From CBDCUF01 sp965222525 (GTDB taxonomy: Bacteria > Pseudomonadota > Alphaproteobacteria > Rickettsiales > UBA8987), in NCBI GenBank assembly GCA_965222525.1, contig OZ244955.1, positions 1,116,001-1,180,000 of the forward strand: 64,000 nt of DNA, in the 5' to 3' direction. The position numbers and the translations under genes were made by a program. Shown piece after piece: positions 8,807-16,905 of the stretch. The notes under the pieces were generated by a model. It made no database searches. It had not been told where the DNA came from and worked only from the letters and a program-made list of their open reading frames with translations. Numbering within the stretch: the first letter of the stretch is position 1; each line of letters opens with the position of its first letter.

Positions 8807-9592
8807 ATGCAGATATCACGCTTTACTCAGGAAGGTCTGAAACAGTTTTCAGGAATATTGAATTCTGCACGAGCAAGTGTTGAAAACACTAGGCCAGCGT
8901 TGGTTGGAGAGCGATTTTTCAATGAAGTAGAAACCTTGGTTGAAGATGAAAAATTTATTATCTCCATAGAGAAAACCGAAGATATTACCAATGATATTGT
9001 TTTTAACAGCAGGTATGATATAGGCGATTATCTTAGTAGAAAGCTGCCAGAAGCAATAAGTACAATTGATGGTAGCAATATACATATGTGGTCCTGGCTT
9101 TCCGCCTATTACCTGAAACAACTGTGCAATAAAAATAAAAATGGCAGATATGAATTATGGAGTACATACCGATACATTCCCGAATCACAATTGAAAACTC
9201 GATATTACAGGCATCTTTTATTTATTTCTGTATGGATTCATAGAATCTTGGGAGATGATGCAGCTCGCTTCCTGCTGTCTACAGAGCTTTACAAGCATTC
9301 AGAGGCGATGGAACAGCTATTCACCCGTGAAAAGGATTTCATTACAAATCAGAATCTGATTCAAGCCTCACTTATGATGTACTACGATGAAAAGAAGAGG
9401 CGTTTGAAGTCAAAGGCCACAGGTAGAAGTACCAGGGGAAGCGCATACAGACTTGCAACTGTAATAGCTCCTCAACTTTCAATGAATTATGACCTGCACT
9501 CTATGGAACCATTTCAAATTCTTAACCTTCTCCCTCCTGAATTTGATGACTGGAAGAAAGGGTTGACTGGTACCGAATCAGTAGCCGCTTAA
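8807..9592 (+). CDS. Unknown protein, last gene of the cassette
   Basis: A 261-residue mostly helical protein, preceded by the Shine-Dalgarno TTGGAGAT and starting three bases after the previous stop. It has an aromatic central block (HMWSWLSAYYLKQLC, then ELWSTYRYIPES and YRHLLFISVWIHRIL). This recalls the DUF6339-like proteins often seen beside methyltransferases, but I cannot confirm this by reading alone. Its 3' end overlaps the convergent recombinase gene by 71 bases. Probably the fourth component of the methyltransferase/HNH unit. Confidence 0.75.
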   Translation: MQISRFTQEGLKQFSGILNSARASVENTRPALVGERFFNEVETLVEDEKFIISIEKTEDITNDIVFNSRYDIGDYLSRKLPEAISTIDGSNIHMWSWLSAYYLKQLCNKNKNGRYELWSTYRYIPESQLKTRYYRHLLFISVWIHRILGDDAARFLLSTELYKHSEAMEQLFTREKDFITNQNLIQASLMMYYDEKKRRLKSKATGRSTRGSAYRLATVIAPQLSMNYDLHSMEPFQILNLLPPEFDDWKKGLTGTESVAA

Positions 9593-10235
9593 CGCCCATA
9601 TGCGACAGCTTGGTTTTATGACTCTCATTCACAGCCTTGGCAATTTTCTTATAGGATAAGCCTTCCTCACGTAATTTCAATATTTCAGTGATGACCTTCA
9701 TTTGTTCATGGTTTTCCTTGAGGAACTTTTTGCCTTCATTCTCGATTACATCAAATCCGAAGGGGATTACACCGCCTGTATATCGCCCTTGTGATTTTGC
9801 CAGTGCCTTGGACTCTGCAATGCGTTCCGCTATTCTCTCCCTTTCAAATTGGGCTACGGCTGATAGGATAGTAAATACCATTGCAGCTATGCCATTACCA
9901 GTAACCTCGCCCATATCGAGTAGGAACAGCTTGATTTTCTTCTTCTTGAATTCTTCTAGCTGCTGCACGGCATCACCTGCACTGCGGAACATCCTGTCGA
10001 GCTTGAGGGCTATCACAGCATCCCCAGCCTTCAATTCCTCAAGTAATTTCTTACCGTTAGGTCTATCAGATAATGCTTTGCCTCCTGAAATACCCTTGTC
10101 GACAAAGAATCTGTCAATTTCTTTGAGCCCTTTTGCTTTGGACTCTGCCTCTATACGCTCTCGCTGAACTTCAAGACTGTTGCCCTTATCTGCCTGGTCA
10201 ATCGTGCTAACCCTGCAATATCCATATGTAGCCAT
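9522..10235 (-). CDS. Serine recombinase (resolvase/invertase family)
   Basis: 237 residues. The N-terminal catalytic domain has the nucleophile serine in YGYCRVSTIDQ (residue 10), then the ALKLDRMFRSAGD motif and QFERERIAERI. A helix-turn-helix region follows (GLSYKKIAKAVNES). The length fits a small resolvase rather than a large integrase. The last residues (LSSSHQIQEGEG) are encoded on the antisense strand of the convergent gene, suggesting that the original C-terminus was replaced at a deletion junction. The ATG is preceded by AACCAAAAGGAGT. Confidence 0.88.
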   Translation of the reverse strand: MATYGYCRVSTIDQADKGNSLEVQRERIEAESKAKGLKEIDRFFVDKGISGGKALSDRPNGKKLLEELKAGDAVIALKLDRMFRSAGDAVQQLEEFKKKKIKLFLLDMGEVTGNGIAAMVFTILSAVAQFERERIAERIAESKALAKSQGRYTGGVIPFGFDVIENEGKKFLKENHEQMKVITEILKLREEGLSYKKIAKAVNESHKTKLSHMGVKRLLIRYQSTLSSSHQIQEGEG

Positions 10236-10395
10236 GATTTACTCCTTTTGGTTGGTTGTTGAAATACAGCCACCTTAAGAAAGAAATCAGACTATCTAAA
10301 TGGAATCTTCAAATGAGCTTAAGACTTAAACATGAGAGCCAACGTCTGCTATGATATGCACAGCTTAAACGCGCTAATGGAAGGTTAGATAAAAT

Positions 10396-10515
10396 CTACT
10401 TTGATTTTTCCTTTTGCTCTCTGGTGAACAGCATCCTGATAAACCCGCAGATGGCAAAAATTGATAAAATTATTGGTGAGATAAGGATTAGTAGTATTCC
10501 GGTGATAATCTGCAT
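10396..10515 (-). CDS. Small single-span membrane protein behind structured leader
   Basis: A 39-residue peptide: one hydrophobic helix (IITGILLILISPIILSIFA) followed by a basic tail (REQKEKSK). The start is fixed by a good Shine-Dalgarno (CGGGAG) eight bases upstream. The open frame extends further upstream to 10650, but that part runs through a heavily base-paired RNA-like region and is unlikely to be translated. Size and topology resemble small phage or toxin-type membrane peptides; no family recognised. Confidence 0.6.
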   Translation of the reverse strand: MQIITGILLILISPIILSIFAICGFIRMLFTREQKEKSK

Positions 10516-10740
10516 TGTGTAACTCCCGTTGTTAGTTAAACAAACGGCCACCAAATTTCTCTGGTGACCGGGGAGTTTAGAAACCGAACCTAAGGACGGC
10601 CATGACGCTTTTAGCGCAAGCCTATTGTATAACGTCATCTCCCCGACCAAAAGTCGAGAAAATGACCCAATTTACGGCTGGATCAGCCGCTTAGGTTTTG
10701 AGGTTCTAACGCCCCGGAATGGCAACACACCATCCCGCTC
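10516..10740 (-). ncRNA. Candidate structured RNA or leader with long-range stem
   Basis: Read on the minus strand, GGGGCGTTAGAACC..AACCTAAG at the 5' side (about 10688-10714) is the near reverse complement of CTTAGG..TCTAAACTCCCC at 10570-10594. This closes a multi-branch fold. Inside are a CGGCTG/CAGCCG hairpin (10675-10689) and a 13-base-pair hairpin with a five-base loop (10633-10663, Watson-Crick and G-U pairs). Outside is GGTCACCA/TGGTGGCC (10546-10569). It precedes a 39-residue ORF. It might be a phage-type antisense/immunity RNA of the C4 kind, but this is speculation. Confidence 0.55.
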
Positions 10741-10742
10741 TC

Positions 10743-10771
10743 ATACTATTGAGATTGCTGATAAAAGTAAA
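10743..10771 (-). promoter_or_regulatory. Candidate promoter of the structured leader
   Basis: On the minus strand TTTACT, a 17-base spacer and TAGTAT precede the structured region by a few bases, as expected for a sigma70-type promoter driving the leader, the small membrane peptide and perhaps the recombinase. Confidence 0.4.
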
Positions 10772-10962
10772 TCACAACATAGTGGTATTAATTATGGATA
10801 CATTGTGGATGCTTTTGAAGAGCGTCTGGATACTGGTTAGGGGATTTTATATATTATTCCACATAAAAGGGGTTTCCGCTTTCTACGGCAGCTCCTACGG
10901 CTTCGCTAATATTCGGACAAATATACCTGGAGTTTGACAGTGTAGGCTAGACGCACAAGTGA

Positions 10963-11349
10963 TCATTCTTCCTTTGTTTCGTGCTTTTTAGGTTTTGTTC
11001 TTGGTTTCTTCGGCCTCTCCCAATACCACTGTCCACCACTCATTACCATGCCATAGTCAAGCTCTTCACGGGCTTTACGCAAAACCTGTTCCGAATAAGG
11101 GAATTCCCTCATTAAATCTCTAACAAGAATCATCTGTCCTGGCTCCTTGAATTTTCTTCTTAGAAATTTCCTTCCGGCCTCTAATGCTGTTGCAGGTCTT
11201 CCAGATTTACGTTCACGGTTAACTTTATTTTTTAGCCGAAGATGTGCACGTTCCAGTTTGCTTATCCTTTGATGAGCTTCATCTATCCTTGCATCAAATT
11301 TTTCGTGAATTGCAGCAAGTATCTTTTGCATATCGGGAATCTTTTTCAT
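10963..11349 (-). CDS. Coiled-coil/winged-helix-like small protein
   Basis: A basic protein of 128 residues. The first half is a predicted coiled coil (ARIDEAHQRISKLERAHLRL). The second half (MILVRDLMREFPYSEQVLRK, then ARE, ELDYGMVMSGGQWYWERP) has the shape of a small winged-helix domain, ending in a Lys/Pro-rich tail. Likely a DNA-binding accessory protein of the element; no named family recognised. It is the last gene of the leftward series that starts at the integrase. Confidence 0.6.
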   Translation of the reverse strand: MKKIPDMQKILAAIHEKFDARIDEAHQRISKLERAHLRLKNKVNRERKSGRPATALEAGRKFLRRKFKEPGQMILVRDLMREFPYSEQVLRKAREELDYGMVMSGGQWYWERPKKPRTKPKKHETKEE

Positions 11350-11471
11350 ATTGCCTCCTCACCCGCGCGCGTATAAAAAGGTGATGTAATCATTATATTA
11401 TTATTTATATCAAGAATAATTATGTGTAGGTGTTTGTACTAGCAAAACAGGCTTTTTTCCTGCTTTTTCCT

Positions 11472-11828
11472 TCAAAAGTCCGGATCATCGTCGTCACCAA
11501 AGTTGTCAAAAGCTCTAGGATTAGCTGCTAATGCCGCAGCAATTTCCGCGTCAGCTTTCGCGTTAACTTCAGCTATGTAAGGACTTCGAAGAACCCGGAC
11601 GTTGTCAGGATAACCTTTTTCTTTCAGAGTAATTGGCCTCACGGCCAAGCCCTCTTTTATTCTGGCGGACATGTCAATAACATCGTCTATCCAGTACCTG
11701 CCTGTGCCGTCTGCTGCCGGGATACAAGGTAAATCATAACTTGGTTCTTTATTCCATTCAAGCAGGGTATCAGGATGTACTTTCAGGATGTAAGCAGCAT
11801 AGCCACGATCAATCAGTCTGACTGTCAT
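11472..11828 (-). CDS. Small HTH-like protein of the element
   Basis: 118 residues. The N-terminus (RLIDRGYAAYILKVHPDTLLE, then YWIDDVIDMSARI) resembles the MerR/excisionase-type helix-turn-helix that reads a position-specific tyrosine/arginine and a following wing. The C-terminus is acidic (DNFGDDDDPDF). Probably regulatory. A strong terminator for the gene upstream lies just before it, so it is likely to have its own promoter. Confidence 0.55.
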   Translation of the reverse strand: MTVRLIDRGYAAYILKVHPDTLLEWNKEPSYDLPCIPAADGTGRYWIDDVIDMSARIKEGLAVRPITLKEKGYPDNVRVLRSPYIAEVNAKADAEIAAALAANPRAFDNFGDDDDPDF

Positions 11829-11849
11829 TTCTTTTTCCTTCGCTGGTTG

Positions 11850-11880
11850 AAAAAGGGGGCGCAGCCGCGAAACCGCGCCC
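11850..11880 (-). terminator. Rho-independent terminator
   Basis: On the minus strand GGGCGC pairs with GCGCCC around a C/G-rich loop and is followed by CCTTTTTC. It follows the stop of the 82-residue gene (11889-12137) at once. Confidence 0.75.
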
Positions 11881-11888
11881 TATTGATC

Positions 11889-12137
11889 TTAAGAACATAC
11901 TATCTCTAGACTTCCCAGCAGTTCATCTGCTACCATATCCTGATAGGCTCGACGAATAGACGGCTTGGAATAGCCGCTTTCGTTAGCAAGTTGCTTCCAA
12001 GTTGGATTGGAAAATTTATGATAATTTCTTTCCATCCATTTTCTAGCACTTTTATGCTTAGGGCCTTTACCTTGTAAACCTCCAAGTTTTTTAGATTTAA
12101 GAAACTTGGAAAACTCAACAACTGTTTTATCAGTCAT
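11889..12137 (-). CDS. Small basic HTH-like protein
   Basis: 82 residues, lysine-rich at the start, with a probable helix-turn-helix in the second half (TWKQLANESGYSKPSIRRAY). The arrangement suggests a DNA-binding regulator of the element. It is followed directly by a strong terminator (11850-11880). No named family recognised. Confidence 0.55.
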   Translation of the reverse strand: MTDKTVVEFSKFLKSKKLGGLQGKGPKHKSARKWMERNYHKFSNPTWKQLANESGYSKPSIRRAYQDMVADELLGSLEIVCS

Positions 12138-12161
12138 GTTTTAACTCCTTTGTTAATGTTA

Positions 12162-12182
12162 TAAAAAAATGCCTTTCGGCGT
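12162..12182 (-). terminator. Probable terminator with GCC/GGC hairpin
   Basis: On the minus strand ACGCC-GAAA-GGCAT is followed by seven T, directly after the stop of the 101-residue HTH gene. The stem is short but the T-run is good. Confidence 0.5.
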
Positions 12183-12488
12183 TTATTCATTGCAAGTATC
12201 CTCACCATGAATTTCGTGATGACTAGTAGGGTCATATTTTTTGGTATTACTGTATTCAGATGTATTGTTCATCAGGCGTTCATTACGCCAAGACATAAGC
12301 TCACTGGGAGGGTACCGGACTGCTCGCCCATACTTCACAAATGACGGGCCACCCCCCATAGCTGTAAGACGATATTTCTCTAACGTACGTGCAGAAATGT
12401 TGAGAAATTTTGAGGCTTGAGATGTCGTCAAAAAGACATCCGCTTCAATTAATTCTTTGATTTCTTCTATTGTTGTTTTATTTTTCAT
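12183..12488 (-). CDS. AlpA/excisionase-like DNA-binding protein
   Basis: 101 residues. The central FLTTSQASKFLNISARTLEK, then RYPPSELMSWRNERL, is the helix-turn-helix of AlpA/HTH_17-type proteins, which regulate or assist excision of satellites and genomic islands. It is one of two such proteins in the element (the other is at 14509-14820). The C-terminal 30 residues are polar and low-complexity. Confidence 0.75.
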   Translation of the reverse strand: MKNKTTIEEIKELIEADVFLTTSQASKFLNISARTLEKYRLTAMGGGPSFVKYGRAVRYPPSELMSWRNERLMNNTSEYSNTKKYDPTSHHEIHGEDTCNE

Positions 12489-12565
12489 TTCCCAGAACCT
12501 TTAATCTTGTCTGGGAGTAATAAATCAAATGAAATGGGGGTATGTCGTCAAAAAGAGTAGAGGTA

Positions 12566-13342
12566 TTATTCCCCTTTATCTTTAGGCCAACCATAAAGAG
12601 TAATATCTGTGGATGTTTTTCTCAGTTTCTTTAGCTTATCCGTAACATAACTGCCCTCTGACTCTTTTTTGAAAGTAGCATCATAAAACTTTGTTATTAT
12701 ATTTGCACATGGCCTACCTGTTTTTGGCATTGGTTCACCAGTATGAAAAGAATTTGCAGCATAGTCTGGTAAAGATTTATCTGTCCATTTTCTGAAGCGA
12801 AAAGCCAGTTCATAAACTAGCATTGTTTCACCGCTAATTTCGTGTTCAGTTTCTTTGCCGTTAGGATAGTACAAATTTCCTACAACTTTATTATAGATCA
12901 TGCTTGTTTTTACCGGGTCGTCTTTTCTGAGCTTGTTTCTCAAGTATTCCATTCCTTCCTCCAAGTTTTTTAACTGAACCATAAGATCTTGGGATGAAAC
13001 ATAAGGCACACCATTGGCATTTGAATAATAGCCTAACACTATATTAACTATATTAGTATGATCACCATGATTGTCCAAGAAACTATAAATATCACGAACA
13101 GAATGAATACTCGTATTGCAGTCATCTTTTAGATTTTTTCTATTAATACGATGAGATGTAAATATATCTTTATTATAGTTATATTTACTTGAGCGAAAGC
13201 AACACCACATAACCTCATCAACAAGAATACTGTATCCACCTTTTCTTAAGGGAGATAGTTTCTGGTTCATATAAAGAAGCGCATCTTTACCACATTCACT
13301 GTCTTCAAATATAGATCTCCATTCTTCAAATTCCTCTGCCAT
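12566..13342 (-). CDS. Unknown protein directly behind the integrase
   Basis: 258 residues, soluble and mixed charge, with an aromatic/Lys-rich C-terminus (ITLYGWPKDKGE). Its ATG is adjacent to the TAA of the integrase (13343-13345) without any gap, so the two are translationally coupled. No motif recognised. The tight coupling suggests an element-maintenance role; function unknown. Confidence 0.7.
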   Translation of the reverse strand: MAEEFEEWRSIFEDSECGKDALLYMNQKLSPLRKGGYSILVDEVMWCCFRSSKYNYNKDIFTSHRINRKNLKDDCNTSIHSVRDIYSFLDNHGDHTNIVNIVLGYYSNANGVPYVSSQDLMVQLKNLEEGMEYLRNKLRKDDPVKTSMIYNKVVGNLYYPNGKETEHEISGETMLVYELAFRFRKWTDKSLPDYAANSFHTGEPMPKTGRPCANIITKFYDATFKKESEGSYVTDKLKKLRKTSTDITLYGWPKDKGE

Positions 13343-14506
13343 TTACCCCTCCATGGCTTGGTTTATTGTTTCACTGACTGCATTGGCGGCCTCCCGCATA
13401 GGTTCGCCCATTAGATGCACATATTGCGCTGTAGTTTGTGGCTGGGAATGGCCAAGCATTGAGCCAATAATAGGCAGGCTCATCCCACTCATTGCAGCCA
13501 TACTGGCAAAGCTATGGCGCAAGTCATGTATCCTGACATCATCCAACCCACAATCCTGCCTGATCCTACGCCAGGGCTTTTGCAGGTTATAGAGGTGTTG
13601 CCCCGGAGTTTCTCCCACAATGATATACGGATTGTCTGGAAACCGTTTAATATCCCGCAATATCTTTCCCACAGTATCAGAAAAATACACGGTTTTTGCT
13701 CCGGTTTTGGAGTCTGGAAATTTGAAGCAGTGATTGTCAAAATCCACATATTCCCACTTTGCAGTCAGAATTTCATTTAACCTGCAACCAGTAAACATTA
13801 GCAACCTTATCGCAGTAATCACTGGTGCGGGCTCTAGCTGTGCTTTTCCGTAAAACTCCAGCTTCTTATTAAGGGTATGGAATTCATCCTTTGATAAAAA
13901 TCTCTGTCTGGCCTTCATAGGGAATTTCTTAATATGCCGACATGGATTGGTATTATCATCCCTCCATTCCCACACCTCAGCCAGATTAAAGGCCTTGGAC
14001 AATATGGAAATAGCAATATTTGCTGTGGACTTTCCCCGCTTATAGAGCTTTTGTTGCAACTCATAAATATCATTTCTGGTAATGGATTTTACCTTATGCT
14101 TACCCAATGCAGGAATGAGATATTTGTATACATAGTTTTTGTTATTCTCATAAGTATTGGGCTTGTTGTTGATTTTACTATGCTCGTTAAGGTATTTCTC
14201 CAGCAAATCCTTCACATCAGGGCTTTGCCTGAATTCTTTGCGTTCTCTCGTTGGGTCACCACCTCTTGCTATCTTTACAAGGTGCTCTCTGGCTAATTTC
14301 CTAGCCTGCTCAAGTGTGAACACCCCGTATACGCCGATTTTGAATTTCTTCTGTTGCCCTGAAATATTCCTGTATTTCAATATGAAGCTCTTGCTTCCAT
14401 TTTTATTAAGGGTAACGCCCAAGCCTTTAGGATTATTGTCCCATAAGGTTTTTTTCTTCGAGTTGGGATTGAGGTAATCAATTTGTCTTTTTGTGAGCTT
14501 CGCCAT
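13343..14506 (-). CDS. P4-type tyrosine integrase
   Basis: 387 residues. The N-terminal arm-binding domain of the DUF4102 type (KGLGVTLNKNGSKSFILKYR, then TLEQARKLAREHL) is followed by a core-binding region and the catalytic domain. The catalytic residues are visible: Arg in TGCRLNEIL (about 248), HDLRHSFAS (about 340), GHSQPQTTAQYVHL with the nucleophile Tyr (about 370). It is the likely enzyme that placed the element in the tRNA-Lys anticodon loop. Unlike many islands it does not sit beside an att site: 2.5 kb of cargo separates it from the right end. Confidence 0.96.
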   Translation of the reverse strand: MAKLTKRQIDYLNPNSKKKTLWDNNPKGLGVTLNKNGSKSFILKYRNISGQQKKFKIGVYGVFTLEQARKLAREHLVKIARGGDPTRERKEFRQSPDVKDLLEKYLNEHSKINNKPNTYENNKNYVYKYLIPALGKHKVKSITRNDIYELQQKLYKRGKSTANIAISILSKAFNLAEVWEWRDDNTNPCRHIKKFPMKARQRFLSKDEFHTLNKKLEFYGKAQLEPAPVITAIRLLMFTGCRLNEILTAKWEYVDFDNHCFKFPDSKTGAKTVYFSDTVGKILRDIKRFPDNPYIIVGETPGQHLYNLQKPWRRIRQDCGLDDVRIHDLRHSFASMAAMSGMSLPIIGSMLGHSQPQTTAQYVHLMGEPMREAANAVSETINQAMEG

Positions 14507-14508
14507 AA

Positions 14509-14820
14509 CTATACGCTATATCTTTTTACAGTTTCGTATGGAAGGGGATAAATGTCATGCTCCAGAGTAGCTGATAGTAGATAATCGTACTTGGGCATCT
14601 TTTTGGCCTTGTTTCTTTCAATGATAAACTCAATTATTGCATTGGCTGGATAGCGGATTGAATTCTTGCGCTTGATATAATCAGGCTTTCTGTTTTTGCT
14701 ACGATAGTCTGCTAATGTTTTGACCGTAACACCGAGATATAACGCCGCTTGTTTAGAGGTAAGGTAACCACCGGACAGGATAATTCTTTCTATTTCTTTA
14801 ATGCCTGATATATCTCTCAT
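14509..14820 (-). CDS. Excisionase/AlpA-like HTH protein
   Basis: 103 residues, ending two bases before the integrase ATG, so the two form an operon. GGYLTSKQAALYLGVTVKTL, then ADYR and IRYPANAIIEFI, give the HTH_17 pattern of excisionase-like proteins. Likely directs integration/excision balance or regulates the integrase. Divergent from the MuF-toxin gene with a 94-base shared promoter region. Confidence 0.8.
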   Translation of the reverse strand: MRDISGIKEIERIILSGGYLTSKQAALYLGVTVKTLADYRSKNRKPDYIKRKNSIRYPANAIIEFIIERNKAKKMPKYDYLLSATLEHDIYPLPYETVKRYSV

Positions 14821-14914
14821 ATGAAGAAATCTAAGAAAGATACCGCATAATCTAAACGGAAATCTTGAAGAAACACCCTTCCGGGCTTTTGTGCTCTGAG
14901 TTACCCTTCATACC

Positions 14915-16390
14915 ATGAGTTATGGCTTTACAGAGATTAGGGAATTACGCGGAGATGTTGGCAACCTCAAGCCGCAGGATGTCGGGTCATATGAAAAAGT
15001 GCGTGATGACGTTGTTATTGCCTTTCTTCCCCATGCTACCAACACAACAAAAAGCTCAGAAAAGAGGCTGTATAAGAAATCTCTGGTCACAAATGATGGC
15101 TACCTGGAAAATCTATTATATGGCGAAGTCTGGGATGATTTACTGCCGAATGAGCGTTTGGCGATAGAACATCTTTACTATGAGGATGCAGCCCTGGTTG
15201 ATGAGAGCACAGGTTTTTATGCCAACATACACGCTTATATTGATGCGGAATGCCAGGAAAAGAAGCTGCCTGCAAAACAACATCTTAAAAATGCTCTATG
15301 GGAAGTTTTGCATAATACTTCTTTTAAAGCCAGAAATGAGCTTGAGCGTGATAAGGCCAAACATAGACGTAGGGCACAGGCGACTATGCTGAATAGTATG
15401 AACATCCCCTCTATGGAAATCCATACCCCTGATTATATTATTGAACCTATAAAGCAGCAATTTAATGATACACCACTGGAAGAGCTGCTGCCTGATATCG
15501 TATTCCCGCTGGAGGACAATGCCCGCCTGATTGCCGAGGAAATCCAACAGATTAATGCTGATGTTCAACGGCAACTTCGTGGACAAAAGTCCGCGATTTC
15601 GGAATCAGAAAACATGTCAGAGGCAACTGCTGCATTTATCGAACTTTACATAAGCGTAGTTGATGATGGGACCCGGAAGTTTATTGATAAAGAGCTGAAT
15701 ACGCTTATCAGGATAGGGAGGAATGAAGAGGAAATCCTTGCGCATATGGAACAGGTGTTGGAAGCTTATCAGGATGCAACCATTCCTCGCAGGATGGAAA
15801 TGCTCGCTAACCACTTCAATGGCAAGCTAAGCGAGATGGAACAGCGTGAGTTAGGTTATACGCTTTATATCTGGCGGACAATGGACGATGAAAAAGTGCG
15901 TCCCAGCCATGCTGCAAATGATGGAATTGTATTTGCATGGGATATACCGCCTCCCACCGGTCACCCCGGAGAGGAATATGGCTGTCGCTGCTGGGCAGAG
16001 CCTCTTATAGCCCATGACGAAATAGACGACCCTCCTATTGAGGAAGTGTCTCCTTTATTATTACTTCCGGTGGTTGCATTACGACGTATAATTGTTGAAG
16101 GAGCGGAGCGTATTGGCAAGGCAACTTTAAAAGTGTTTAAGTCAAAGCCTAAACTTAATGATACAAAGACATGGCCTAAGCCACCTGCAAAAGGAAAATT
16201 TAAAGAAGGAAAGCCCTCCAGAAAGAAACCTGGAGAAAGAGGAGAAAAAAGTTTATATGACGAAAATGGTGGTGAATGGCGTTATTTTCCTGGAGACGAT
16301 AGGCACAATCCTCATTGGGATTACAAGCCTCCTGGAAAAAATCAAGAATGGCAAAATATACCAATAGATGATTTACCACCACTAAAATGA
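14915..16390 (+). CDS. MuF phage-head domain fused to toxin-like C-terminus
   Basis: 491 residues. Residues about 315-370 carry the phage Mu gpF/SPP1 gp7 head-morphogenesis signature: LYIWRTMDDEKVRPSH, then NDGIVFAWDIPPPTGHPG and YGCRCWAEPL. A proline/lysine-rich linker (KPPAKGKFKEGKPSRKKPGE) leads to a short C-terminal module (SLYDENGGEWRYFPGDDRHN, then PHWDYKPPGKN) that looks like the variable toxin tip of polymorphic toxins. MuF proteins with exchangeable toxin tips are an established family of temperate phages. Here no other head gene is nearby. The following gene fits an immunity protein. The enzymatic activity of the tip is unknown to me. Confidence 0.8.
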   Translation: MSYGFTEIRELRGDVGNLKPQDVGSYEKVRDDVVIAFLPHATNTTKSSEKRLYKKSLVTNDGYLENLLYGEVWDDLLPNERLAIEHLYYEDAALVDESTGFYANIHAYIDAECQEKKLPAKQHLKNALWEVLHNTSFKARNELERDKAKHRRRAQATMLNSMNIPSMEIHTPDYIIEPIKQQFNDTPLEELLPDIVFPLEDNARLIAEEIQQINADVQRQLRGQKSAISESENMSEATAAFIELYISVVDDGTRKFIDKELNTLIRIGRNEEEILAHMEQVLEAYQDATIPRRMEMLANHFNGKLSEMEQRELGYTLYIWRTMDDEKVRPSHAANDGIVFAWDIPPPTGHPGEEYGCRCWAEPLIAHDEIDDPPIEEVSPLLLLPVVALRRIIVEGAERIGKATLKVFKSKPKLNDTKTWPKPPAKGKFKEGKPSRKKPGERGEKSLYDENGGEWRYFPGDDRHNPHWDYKPPGKNQEWQNIPIDDLPPLK

Positions 16391-16402
16391 TGGAATAATG
16401 AT

Positions 16403-16735
16403 ATGCTAAGAATAAAGTATTTTGAAAAATTTAAAGGAGACCATCCTTTCATAGTTGTAGTTAGTGACAAGGAAGGATTGAGTTCTGCATACGATTTTTT
16501 TAAAAGTAAGGAAGGGGCTTTTTTAAATGACCCAACTATTACTGAATTTAGTGATGTTACACCACTGGATAATGAAATGCTACGTCTCAATAGAGAAGAA
16601 TGTCAGGAAATTGCTCAGCATTTTAAGAATCTAAATGACACTAACAAAGCAGGGCACTTCTATTTTGATACCAAGGCACTAGGTAATGAAATAGAAATTA
16701 TTATCTCCTACCTGGAATATAACGACCTCTTCTAA
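16403..16735 (+). CDS. Candidate immunity protein for the MuF-toxin
   Basis: An acidic 110-residue protein that starts 12 bases after the toxin stop. Size, charge and position fit a cognate immunity protein, which protects the cell producing or carrying the toxin. Residues such as FYFDTKALGNEIEIIISYLE give no named family. AT-rich relative to the MuF part, as is the toxin tip, consistent with exchange of a tip-plus-immunity block. Confidence 0.6.
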   Translation: MLRIKYFEKFKGDHPFIVVVSDKEGLSSAYDFFKSKEGAFLNDPTITEFSDVTPLDNEMLRLNREECQEIAQHFKNLNDTNKAGHFYFDTKALGNEIEIIISYLEYNDLF

Positions 16736-16741
16736 AGATAA

Positions 16742-16900
16742 AATTTTAGCCCGCGAAACTTGTTTATCATAGAAGATGATGCGCGTTATATGTGGAAACA
16801 TGGTATAGCCCAGAGAAAAACAGATAAGATTAATGACATGGCGTTCGCCCGCAAAAGGCGCATTTCCTTGACTTTCCGTCAGGTGATTTTGGAGGATTAA
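16742..16900 (+). pseudogene. AlkB/2OG-Fe(II) oxygenase C-terminal remnant
   Basis: An open fragment without a start reads PRNLFIIEDDARYMWKHGI, then AQRKTD and RRISLTFRQV before a TAA. This matches the end of AlkB-type DNA-repair dioxygenases (DARY-x-W-x-HGI, RRISLTFR with the 2-oxoglutarate-binding arginine). The iron-binding N-terminal part is gone; a stop precedes the fragment at 16739. A relic beside the right arm-type site of the element. Confidence 0.7.
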
Positions 16901-16905
16901 ATGGT

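Noticed and set aside
10625..10840. 71-codon plus-strand frame over the structured leader
   Set aside because: No ribosome site, and base pairing explains the sequence better.
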